From assembly GCA_023091735.1 (NCBI GenBank), contig JALKBU010000434.1:1-40597 (forward strand): DNA of 40,597 nucleotides, given 5' to 3'. The translations under genes were made by a program, and so were the position numbers. Below, piece by piece: positions 7,993 to 16,742 of the stretch; positions within the stretch are counted from its first letter, which is position 1; every line of letters starts with the position of its first letter. Below the pieces are notes generated by a model. The model did not search any database and had not been told where the DNA came from. It saw nothing but the letters and a program-made list of their open reading frames with translations. Source of the stretch: Trichomonas tenax (lineage: Eukaryota > Parabasalia > Trichomonadida > Trichomonadidae).

Positions 7993-9849
7993 TTAATTAT
8001 CAACAGGACCGAGATCATCTTCGATTAGAACGATTTCACGGCCGCTTGCCCATATTGGATTGACATCGCTTCCAAGAGAGAACTGTCCAAAGACTCTGTT
8101 ATTCCTTGTGTGAGTGACTGTTCCCTCATAATTGGCGTATTTGCCGCTCTTCACGAAGACCACATCGCCTGGGAAAACTCTTCTTCCTAATCTGTCATGG
8201 ACAGAGTTATCATCATTGACAATCGGAAGCTCAGTATCTACATTGAACGTGACGTTTCTGTTTGTGAAAACTAAGACTGAAATATAGTCTTTTTCTATCT
8301 TTGTGACGACTCCAACTTCTCTTGTTGGAAGTTCAACGAGTGACATGATTGCGGGATATAGCGTTGCCGTCTGCTGCGTTCTCATGACAATTGGGATATC
8401 AAGCAAGTTCGACTTATTTCTATTGAGTCTGTACTGGAGAGAAACAGCTGTTGCACCTCTTCCCGTCATGAGTTGAGTGACTTTGTGTAATGGAATTTTG
8501 ATATTATTATCAGTGCGACTTTGTTTCGCTTCTGTTTTCTCTTTTTCTTTCTCCTCTTTCTTCCTTCCGCCTCTCGATCTTCCTGTTCCTTCTTTGCCTC
8601 TTCTCCTCCTTGGCTTCGGCTTTTCTTCTTCCTCTTCTTCCTCATTTTCCACTTCTGAAGATTCAGATGATACATCAGCTTCTTCTTCCTCGAAATTCTC
8701 GGAGTATTCTTCTTCTGGTTCAGCAACTTCGCTTTCGCTGCTTACTTCTTCTGATTCCTGAGATTCCTCTTCCTCCTCATGAACAGGTTCTGGATCTTTC
8801 TTCTTGGGTGGACGCCCTGCTTTCCTTCTCTTTGGCTGTTCTTCTTTCTTTTCGTCTTTCTCTCTTCTATCTTCTTTTTTATCTTCTTTCTTCTCTTCCT
8901 TCTTTTCTTCTTTACGCCTGCCTCTTGATTTCTTTTCTTCCTTCTTCTCTTCTTTGCTTTCTTTCTTGTTTTCGGTTGTTGTCGTTGATATTGTCGTTTC
9001 TTTTTGTGATCTGTAGTTTCTCTTTGGACGCCCAGGAAGCTTTTTCGATGCCGCATCCAGTACCTTGGAAGAATCTCTTCTCTCGTGTGTATAGTATTTA
9101 ATACGATCGCCAATCAATCTTTTATCTTCTTTTGATAAATTTGCGTTTAATTCGAGATTTGACACGTTGACTTTCAATATACAGGTTTTCCCTTCGAAAT
9201 AATTGTCGTGGTAAACATATCCACGCGCAACTTTTGACTTATTCGAAAATGAAATATGAATATCTTCTTCTTGAATGTTTAAGTTCACTTTCTGAGCATT
9301 CTTTAGGATGAACGGAGTCTGTTTATCCACTGTCATTCCAAGTTTAGGAATATCAACACGTGGAACGATTCTGATGTAAGCTTCTTTAAAATCCGGGCTT
9401 ATTTCGAGTACTTCGCATGGATCTCTCGTGTAAGGCGCTAAATTTAATCGCGCAAAAGCTTGTTCTTTCGCACCCATATAATTTAAATACGGAATATTAC
9501 AGAAAATTCTTACGAAATCGACAGTTTCCAGCCATTTAATTCTAAAATTGCGGTAGTTTTTAATGAATTCTTCTTTATCAGTGACTTCGAAGTAAACAAT
9601 GTTATCATTATAATGTAGAGTGAAAATAGACTTAACAACGCCTTTGTTTTGCAATGCTGATGCAACTGCTAAAATATTTTTCTCGGAATTCGAACTTAAA
9701 TCGACAGATGCAATTAAAACGTCTTTTAATTTTGCGAAAAGGGCCTTAAACCTTCCATCAATCTTCGTTGGCATGTCTGAGGACTGTATTACGTTTTCTA
9801 CGAAAGTTTCTTCAGTGAAAGGCTCAAAGTCATCTAATTCGTTTCCCAT
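7993..9849 (-). CDS. SPT5-like transcription elongation factor (NGN/KOW protein)
   Basis: A 618-residue protein. Residues ~40-115 resemble the NGN domain (LIASVDLSSNSEKNIL..., then IVYFEV). They are followed at ~145-170 by a KOW1-like segment ending YIRIVPRVDIPKL, which parallels the SLKMIPRIDY text of eukaryotic SPT5. Residues ~208-230 (GYVYHDNYFEGKTCILKV) match the next SPT5 block. A KOW unit (GDVVFVKSGKYANYEGTV) lies at ~565-590. Known: SPT5, with SPT4, binds RNA polymerase II and controls elongation. Odd here: residues ~285-465 are a highly charged tract (E/K/R runs), with two AT-hook-like cores, GRPKR (~273) and AGRPPKK (~344). The N-terminal acidic region and the C-terminal phospho-repeats of animal and yeast SPT5 are absent. 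No clear initiator is seen upstream. It could be a diverged paralogue and not the only SPT5. Confidence 0.7.
   Translation of the reverse strand: MGNELDDFEPFTEETFVENVIQSSDMPTKIDGRFKALFAKLKDVLIASVDLSSNSEKNILAVASALQNKGVVKSIFTLHYNDNIVYFEVTDKEEFIKNYRNFRIKWLETVDFVRIFCNIPYLNYMGAKEQAFARLNLAPYTRDPCEVLEISPDFKEAYIRIVPRVDIPKLGMTVDKQTPFILKNAQKVNLNIQEEDIHISFSNKSKVARGYVYHDNYFEGKTCILKVNVSNLELNANLSKEDKRLIGDRIKYYTHERRDSSKVLDAASKKLPGRPKRNYRSQKETTISTTTTENKKESKEEKKEEKKSRGRRKEEKKEEKKEDKKEDRREKDEKKEEQPKRRKAGRPPKKKDPEPVHEEEEESQESEEVSSESEVAEPEEEYSENFEEEEADVSSESSEVENEEEEEEEKPKPRRRRGKEGTGRSRGGRKKEEKEKEKTEAKQSRTDNNIKIPLHKVTQLMTGRGATAVSLQYRLNRNKSNLLDIPIVMRTQQTATLYPAIMSLVELPTREVGVVTKIEKDYISVLVFTNRNVTFNVDTELPIVNDDNSVHDRLGRRVFPGDVVFVKSGKYANYEGTVTHTRNNRVFGQFSLGSDVNPIWASGREIVLIEDDLGPVDN
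8520..9010. repeat. Polypurine/polypyrimidine tract inside the SPT5-like gene
   Basis: The plus strand is almost all pyrimidine over long runs because the minus strand encodes Glu/Lys/Arg repeats with GAA, GAG and AAG codons. It explains the many spurious Ser/Leu/Phe-rich frames on the plus strand. Confidence 0.7.
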
Positions 9850-10296
9850 TTTTTTATTTTAAATTATTTATCGTTTTTATTTCAAATTTAGATTGTTTAT
9901 CGTTTAAGCAAGCAGAAAAATATATTTGGTTTGACTTGGAATATTTTATTCAATTTAACAATAAGTATAGCATTTTCATTATATGTTTAACTCAAAATCA
10001 CTAAAATTATCCAATAAAAATTGATTTTTAATTTGGATATTTCATCAACCTCATTTTTATCTCATGTAATTTCTAAATTAAACAATCTATCTCATCAAAA
10101 TTTTAAATATAAGCTCCTTTTTGAAATAATGATTTCGATATTTTGATATTTCAAATTTGTGATTTAAAAAATAGATATGATTTGAAATTTGGAGAATAAA
10201 ATTGTAAAAAATAAAATTTATAGATTAAAGGTTAAAATATAATCATAATAAAAAAGAATCTAACTTTAAAGACTTTGTAATTACAATAAATTTTGC
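9850..10296. other. Intergenic AT-rich spacer
   Basis: Very AT-rich, with no gene or RNA seen. It holds the SPT5-like promoter region and the 3' end of the PIEZO gene. Confidence 0.5.
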
Positions 10297-13200
10297 TTAG
10301 TCGGAGTTCTCTGACTCTTCTGGGTCGTTTGTAAGCTCGATGCAAGCCTCCTTCGATCTTACGACGTCCAGCATCTTTTCTACCATCATGTATTCCTTGT
10401 CGATGGCGCCGACAGACCTGAAGGCTTCGATAGCGATAATGAACTGGTATAAGTTCTCTGGCTTACGCATTCTCTCGATCCAGAGGCCCTCGTAACCGCC
10501 GAGAGTTCTTTCTCTAAGAACTTCACCGAATGTGAAGATGATGAGGATATAAATACCGATGATACCACCACCCATTGATACAATTGTACCAACAGCGCTA
10601 GAAGACTCGACTTCTTCTGAGAAGATGACAACTCTGAAAAATGTATCTGATGAGATGGCAGATATGTCTGGATATTCATTGATAAGAATATTAGTTGTGT
10701 TTGTTATGTTATCGAACCTGAAGCCGATCTTTGCATGCGTATCCGATGATGATGGATTTCCTTCTCTTGGGTTCAAGAAGAGAATTGGAATGTCTGTGAA
10801 GTTAGGGAATGAACCGATGTTACCCCAGGCTTCGATTTCATCTTTGAGAGCATCTGAGAAGTTGAATTTGAGTGGATTCATGTTGACCTGATAGTTAATT
10901 TCCGTGTTCTTGCCAGCTGTTGCTGGATACTTGAAGGTTGTCTTGAGCTTGAAGTATGGGATCTTTGGATGTGAGGACTTCAGGTGATCTGTGATATACC
11001 TATCGACCGTTTCGGGACGAGTCTGTGAAGGAAGTTTGAATTCAGCGATAGTCAATGCACTTTGTGAGTATGATTTCACTTGGTTGATATCAGAGTAAAT
11101 TGTGTTTGCTAAATGGTTATGCATGCTTGAGGAGGCAGATGTCAGTGTTGAATATCCTTTATACAATGGGCCGATAGCAATAAGACCGATTTCTAACTGA
11201 ACAGACTCTACCGGGTTCGTCATGTAAGCGTTCGAACCAGAAATCATGAAGAATAATGGACCGAACAGCAAAATGATGATACAAAGAAGGAAGCAGCCGC
11301 CAATAGCTAAGTTCTTCTGTAGTTTTCTTTGTGCTGGTTGTGAGTTGTAAACCATCTGGTTCTCGAGAAGCATCTTGATATCTTCCTGGATGAAGAAGTG
11401 GTTGAATGCAACGCGTGTTTGACGACTCATCCAAACAAGAAGAGAGTGGATTTCGAAGACGAATGGACAAACTCTCATGAATGTGTTCAAGTACAAAATC
11501 TTGCGCCAACTGTTTTCTATATCTGGGAATGAGAAGTTAGCAAATACCTTACCAAGCCTTGTATCATAGAATACAATCAATATAGAAACATACCGCAAGA
11601 ACAGATACAACTGCAAACCAGAAGCATATGGATTTGTGCAGACCCAGAAATCAAAGATGAGAACGCAAGCAAGTTGAACTGCATTGAGAATATACATGTA
11701 CAAGAAGTTGTTGGAAATCCTGAACAAGAAGAAGATGAAAATGAAAATCATAGAGAAGATCAAAGCGAAAACGAACTTGAATGATAACCCGGATGAAGTT
11801 TCTGCACCAACTTCTTCAGCTGGTTGTGTCCATGTGCCAACGCCAAGAAGCATGATGATGAATGCAATTGTGTCGAGAATCAAGACAGTGAAGTATGCAT
11901 TCGATGGAGGGATTCTAATGTTGTTTGCATTCTGAACAACCTGCTGCCATATGCTAGGGATGGACTTTGTTGAAAGGCCTAAGACTCTCTCTGGGTTATC
12001 GAAGTTGTAGAAGTACTTGTCTGGGAATCCATCGAGTTTGTTATCGCCTCCGAATGTCTTTGTTGTGTAGTGGTGTGGTGTGAAGACGACGGCGTTTCTA
12101 AGGTTGTCGACAACGTACCATGTGCCAATCAAGAAGAGAGCTATTTCGATTGTATTTGTGTCATCTGGATCAACACCTAAGAAGTCTGGGATAGAAATGG
12201 CAGACTGAGCATAGCTGACAGAGTTCTTGTATGTGTTGATGTAGTCCATGATGAGAGTGACTGTGGAGATTGATCGAAGGAACAAAATGACGATGAGCAA
12301 AATGTAGAAGGCTCTGTATGTCCATGGTTGAGCATAGATGTTTGTACCAACGAATGCAACGAAGACGTAGATTGTTATCAAGAATGAGAAGAAGTACGGC
12401 TTCATGTATGTGTAGATGATGCAGATCAAAACAAGCATTGGGAGTGACAAGCATCTGATGAAGTATGAAAGATACCTCATGCAGAGCTCGAAGTAATAGT
12501 CACGCTTGATTTCAGGCCAGTGAAGCATTTCACCAATAGCACCTAACTGTGTGAAGAACGATGGCGGAAGTTTCTTCAAGAATTCCTTTTCTGAAGGCGA
12601 AGGAACATAAATACCACCAGTGCGGAGCATTGCTGCCTGTCTTCTGAGGATGCTGTTGACTGAGTTGAGTGTGAGAACGTTGACACCTGCCTCGTTGTTG
12701 AGCTGAACTGTTCTGAGGAAAACATCGATGATGTGTCCGAGAATTGGATAGATGATCTTGTCCATGATCCAAGCCCATAATGTAGCGAGTCTGTCCTTGA
12801 GTGTCTTTGGTGGTTCATCGTCTTCTTCCTCTTCTTCTGGAACAGGAGGTTGTGTACCTTCTTGTTGAGCCTTGAGTTTGGCTTCTTCAGCTGCCTTCTT
12901 CTTTTCCTCCTCTTCCTTCTTCTTCCTCTCTGCCTCTTCGGCCTTCTTTCTGATCTCTTCTTCCTCCTTCCTCTGGCGTTCCTCTTCTTCCTTAGGATCG
13001 AGTGGCTTCTGTTCTTCATGTTGCTTAGCTTGTGGTGGAGGAGCCATCAACATTGGTGCTCCCTTTCCACGTCCTACAGCAGCAGACTGACGATCAGCAA
13101 GTTCGAAGATTTCTTCGATCTTCTTATGCTGAAGGGAGTCACAGATTTCCTGATTGAGTCTGTTGATAACCTTGAGCTGTCTGACTCTGATGAATCTGAA

Positions 13201-16200
13201 GGCGAGTCTCTGGATGCCATCCTTCCTGCACGCCTGGAACATTGGTGTTTCCATGATGTGGATGACCAAGCTTTCGAGAGCGAACAAGATGATCCAGATT
13301 GATTCTGTAGAAGACTGATCTCTGAACGGAAGGCCGAAGCCTCTTGCGATCCACTTGCCCATACCCTTGGAGATGAAGTACGGGATTCTGGAGAGAAGTC
13401 TGCCAATGATGACGAAGAAAAGACCCCACAAGTGGATGGAAATTGTCTTGTGTGAATCGAAATCGAACAGCAATGTCATGAAGAACAAGATGGAAACCAA
13501 GATGAAGAAGAATAAGCCATCGATTGTTGGGATGGAAATAGAAATAGCGATAGCAACGGCTTCGATGATTTCGAAGATGTTTGTAACAACAAACTTGATG
13601 ACTCCCTTCAAGAACTGTGGAAGCTCGTTGAAGCCAGCATCGTAGTTCATAGCGAGCTCTCTGAACTGAAGATAGAATGTGAGCATAAAGGCTGTAACCA
13701 TGTTTGTCAAAAGAGCTGCGACTTCAATGTTCCTCAATGACAAGAAGTCACCCCACTCGTTATCGAGAGGACCGAGATAGTACGGTGACTCTGGAAGGCC
13801 GAGCCAGATGAGGTACTGGAACAAGAAGCAGAAGTTGAAGAGAACGGAGATCCAAACTGCACCTCTCTGTAAAACTCTCGGCTTGAACTGGACGATAACC
13901 AAAACCAAGAATGAGAAGAAACCGAAGATTGTTGGGTTATAGAGTGTAGAAATGCACAATGAGATGTTAACGAAGACTGGCAAGAAGTTGTGGAGCATCA
14001 TGTAGAAGGCTCTGTACAATCTCATACCAATGGAATTATCGAACTTAGGATCTGTAGCCTCTGGATTTTCTGCAATCATATTGACGATAATGATCAAAAC
14101 GAATAGCAACTGCCATGTCATGGAGTAGTTTCTGTCGCTTTGGCCTTTACCATCTTGAACGAAAAAGAGACCAAAGTACTGGCACATGATCTTTGTCTTG
14201 GAACCCGAGGCACCGGTTAACTGTGGGAAGACATCGAATAAAACTTCAGCAGCGAGATAGATTGTGTTTGTGTAAAGTAGTGCGCCGACCATCTTGTTGA
14301 AGAATCTGGCCATCTTTGAACCCAAAAGGAAGACAAGAGAAATGACAGCCTTGACGACTGTTGGGTAGTCATTGGAAATAGAGTAGAAGAACATCAAGAG
14401 CCATGAAGCATAGAAGAAGAATGATCTAAGAGCAGCCTTGAATTCTTCTCTGATACCCTGAATCCAGATATTTGGCTTCTTTGTGAGTGGATTTGTGTTC
14501 ATGTATGTGAGAGAAATAGCGAACATTGTAACAGCCAAAAGTGCAGTTTCACCATCTGGTGTCTTTGGAACTCTGATATCGATGATGTTGTTCATTGTGA
14601 TATACTTGTTGTTGCCTAAGATGGATGTGAAGAAGTTTCTTGTCCACGAGAACTCAGAAAGCATGAGAATGGCAAGGTGGACAGAAACGGAGATACCCGA
14701 GACAACAATGGCGATCTTAGTGAGCAGAACCTTGTTGAGAACCTTTGAGTAGAAGATGAAGATTCCTGTCAAAAGGTAGACGACAGAGAAGATGTTTGGA
14801 CCGTAGACATACAAGTATGCCAAGTGGAGGATGGCAAGGCCCCAGAAGATGAACATAACGACTGTTGGTGGGTATGTGACCTTAACCTTGGCCTGGTGTG
14901 TGATGATAACGCAAAGGAAGAGAACGATAATACATGGCCACAAGTACTCTGGAAGTGTCAAATCATCTGGCTTGATTAAACCTGACTTCTTGAACCAATC
15001 GCCGAACTTAGCGTAATCGTTCTCTTCAAGCTGGTCAAAGAGCGTTGCTGTGATGATGATGAGACCAGTGATGAACATGATGAAGTAGAAAATTGGCTTG
15101 TGGAACAAACCAAGAACGTTCGTGATGAGCTGGATTGCCCAAAGGAGGTTGAAGCAGTACAGGTTCTCCATGTAGCCGAATGTGATGCAAAGAATAACGA
15201 CAGCAGCCACAGAAAGGTTTGTGAATAAGAAAATGACAAAGTTCTTTATCCATTTTGCGATTGTAACAATGAACTTCAAGAATGGGCTCAACTCTTTTGG
15301 TTTCTTCGGTCTGTCAACGATATCGCGAAGCTCCATTCCATCTCCTTCTTCCTCTTGCTTTGGCTCTTTGAAATGAACGACACGTCCAATCTGAGCGAGA
15401 ATTGAAGTCAACAAGAAGCCAAGGATCGTGAAAATGAACTCCTTGTTCTGATCAACTGTGCCATCAAGGTTATCGAAGTGCCATAAACCTGCTTCCTTGA
15501 GACGGCGGAAATATGACAATTTAATTGCTTTGTTGAATCCGTAGAATAAATCGAGGCATGTAACGTAGATGATTGAGAACAACACGTTGTGGATGATTGA
15601 AAGTAATCTGAAGAACAAGAATTTTGCAACTCTCAGAGAAAAGAAGCAAGCGAGGAAAACGATGAACTCCCAAAAGACAGCAATGTAGCATGGGAAGAAA
15701 ACTGAGTAAACTAAAATAGCTACAAACGAGAAAGCCAGCAAAATATCAGAAACGGTGACCAAAAGTTCTGGAATCTTTGGAGCCGGTCCTGACCTCTTGA
15801 AGACGAAGCAAAGCTGAACAGAGAACCAAATCTGAACAACATTGACTGTAAGGCTGAGGCCAGAATATTTGTCCATAGCATCGGATTTCGTGTATTTGTA
15901 GATTGGGTAGTGCTGACCGAGATATGAAACCTGGTAAAAGATGAATAATGAGAATATAATCGCATAGCTATAAATAATTATCAAAATTATCTTTGGAACG
16001 TACGGCTTTCCGAACATGCTCATAGTGATTGAGATCCAAACTATGTAAATTAGTAGTGGAAGGAACGCATATCCCATATTTGAGTCGAAAAAGATAAGAA
16101 CAGCGCCCATAAAAGCCAAACAGAACGTCCAAATCAAGTCAGACGCGAAGATCCACGCCATTGAGGAGAAGATCCTTGACCTGTATTTGATTAATGTCTC

Positions 16201-16722
16201 TGGTTTGGTCTTTGATAACAAAACTGCGGCAACTATTTCCAAAACAATAGCAATAACACATATGGCAATGGTGAGATTTGGTGTCTTGACAACAGCGTTA
16301 TCGAAATCGAGACCAATGATGCGAATTGTGTTTGAATCTGTTTTATTGGACTTACCGATTGACGACGCGCAACCGAGCAGGACGATATTGTATACCAGTT
16401 CTATGGCAAGAATAATTTTGTGTCCGGTGATTTTTGTCTTTGTCATGTTAGTAATTACGACATTTGCAACAAGAATTATAATGTTAATCATACCCATAAC
16501 TGCTTGCGTAGTAACAGAATTTATGACATAGCATATTGGTAGTATGAATTCTAGTAAAACTATGCAAGGTATTGGAAATGATTTCTTCTTTTTCTTTGGT
16601 CCGGTATTTTCCTGATAATCGATCTTCTTCATGGCAGCCTCTGGGTTCGCGTCCTCAGCACCAATGACTGTTGTCGAGCTTGGCTCGCTAGAAATTGTAT
16701 CATCATAATCATCGGAACTCAT
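10297..16722 (-). CDS. PIEZO-type mechanosensitive ion channel
   Basis: An intact 2141-codon frame whose ATG is 18 nt from a TCACATA initiator. Dozens of hydrophobic helices fill residues ~45-1200 and ~1320-1830, as in the blades of PIEZO. The C-terminal end is diagnostic. An amphipathic segment with FVFEIHSLLVWMSRQTRVAF precedes the outer helix (LFGPLFFMISGS, ~1800). A ~200-residue extracellular cap with NxS/T sites follows. Then come the pore-lining inner helix (GGGIIGIYILIIFTFGEVLRE, ~2050-2070) and a cytosolic tail, including RKPENLYQFI, which parallels animal YRSPETMIKW. Known: PIEZO trimers open on membrane tension and pass cations at the cell surface. Residues ~1225-1300 are a charged E/K/R coil between blade and core, probably cytosolic. 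The length is within the usual 2000-2900 range. It is most likely functional. Confidence 0.9.
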   Translation of the reverse strand: MSSDDYDDTISSEPSSTTVIGAEDANPEAAMKKIDYQENTGPKKKKKSFPIPCIVLLEFILPICYVINSVTTQAVMGMINIIILVANVVITNMTKTKITGHKIILAIELVYNIVLLGCASSIGKSNKTDSNTIRIIGLDFDNAVVKTPNLTIAICVIAIVLEIVAAVLLSKTKPETLIKYRSRIFSSMAWIFASDLIWTFCLAFMGAVLIFFDSNMGYAFLPLLIYIVWISITMSMFGKPYVPKIILIIIYSYAIIFSLFIFYQVSYLGQHYPIYKYTKSDAMDKYSGLSLTVNVVQIWFSVQLCFVFKRSGPAPKIPELLVTVSDILLAFSFVAILVYSVFFPCYIAVFWEFIVFLACFFSLRVAKFLFFRLLSIIHNVLFSIIYVTCLDLFYGFNKAIKLSYFRRLKEAGLWHFDNLDGTVDQNKEFIFTILGFLLTSILAQIGRVVHFKEPKQEEEGDGMELRDIVDRPKKPKELSPFLKFIVTIAKWIKNFVIFLFTNLSVAAVVILCITFGYMENLYCFNLLWAIQLITNVLGLFHKPIFYFIMFITGLIIITATLFDQLEENDYAKFGDWFKKSGLIKPDDLTLPEYLWPCIIVLFLCVIITHQAKVKVTYPPTVVMFIFWGLAILHLAYLYVYGPNIFSVVYLLTGIFIFYSKVLNKVLLTKIAIVVSGISVSVHLAILMLSEFSWTRNFFTSILGNNKYITMNNIIDIRVPKTPDGETALLAVTMFAISLTYMNTNPLTKKPNIWIQGIREEFKAALRSFFFYASWLLMFFYSISNDYPTVVKAVISLVFLLGSKMARFFNKMVGALLYTNTIYLAAEVLFDVFPQLTGASGSKTKIMCQYFGLFFVQDGKGQSDRNYSMTWQLLFVLIIIVNMIAENPEATDPKFDNSIGMRLYRAFYMMLHNFLPVFVNISLCISTLYNPTIFGFFSFLVLVIVQFKPRVLQRGAVWISVLFNFCFLFQYLIWLGLPESPYYLGPLDNEWGDFLSLRNIEVAALLTNMVTAFMLTFYLQFRELAMNYDAGFNELPQFLKGVIKFVVTNIFEIIEAVAIAISISIPTIDGLFFFILVSILFFMTLLFDFDSHKTISIHLWGLFFVIIGRLLSRIPYFISKGMGKWIARGFGLPFRDQSSTESIWIILFALESLVIHIMETPMFQACRKDGIQRLAFRFIRVRQLKVINRLNQEICDSLQHKKIEEIFELADRQSAAVGRGKGAPMLMAPPPQAKQHEEQKPLDPKEEEERQRKEEEEIRKKAEEAERKKKEEEEKKKAAEEAKLKAQQEGTQPPVPEEEEEDDEPPKTLKDRLATLWAWIMDKIIYPILGHIIDVFLRTVQLNNEAGVNVLTLNSVNSILRRQAAMLRTGGIYVPSPSEKEFLKKLPPSFFTQLGAIGEMLHWPEIKRDYYFELCMRYLSYFIRCLSLPMLVLICIIYTYMKPYFFSFLITIYVFVAFVGTNIYAQPWTYRAFYILLIVILFLRSISTVTLIMDYINTYKNSVSYAQSAISIPDFLGVDPDDTNTIEIALFLIGTWYVVDNLRNAVVFTPHHYTTKTFGGDNKLDGFPDKYFYNFDNPERVLGLSTKSIPSIWQQVVQNANNIRIPPSNAYFTVLILDTIAFIIMLLGVGTWTQPAEEVGAETSSGLSFKFVFALIFSMIFIFIFFLFRISNNFLYMYILNAVQLACVLIFDFWVCTNPYASGLQLYLFLRYVSILIVFYDTRLGKVFANFSFPDIENSWRKILYLNTFMRVCPFVFEIHSLLVWMSRQTRVAFNHFFIQEDIKMLLENQMVYNSQPAQRKLQKNLAIGGCFLLCIIILLFGPLFFMISGSNAYMTNPVESVQLEIGLIAIGPLYKGYSTLTSASSSMHNHLANTIYSDINQVKSYSQSALTIAEFKLPSQTRPETVDRYITDHLKSSHPKIPYFKLKTTFKYPATAGKNTEINYQVNMNPLKFNFSDALKDEIEAWGNIGSFPNFTDIPILFLNPREGNPSSSDTHAKIGFRFDNITNTTNILINEYPDISAISSDTFFRVVIFSEEVESSSAVGTIVSMGGGIIGIYILIIFTFGEVLRERTLGGYEGLWIERMRKPENLYQFIIAIEAFRSVGAIDKEYMMVEKMLDVVRSKEACIELTNDPEESENSD

Positions 16723-16735
16723 ATTAAAAAAGTTT

Positions 16736-16742
16736 TATGTGA
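16736..16742 (-). promoter_or_regulatory. Initiator-like TCACATA
   Basis: TCACATA on the minus strand, with its A 18 nt from the PIEZO ATG at 16722. Confidence 0.55.

Noticed and set aside
8477..9113. Several Ser/Leu/Phe-rich and Arg/Lys-rich frames on both strands
   Set aside because: They are shadows of the E/K/R-rich tract of the SPT5-like gene; no initiator and no independent content.
10386..16531. Many 60-150 codon frames on both strands inside the PIEZO gene
   Set aside because: Shadows of the 2141-codon frame; no promoter motif and no domain.
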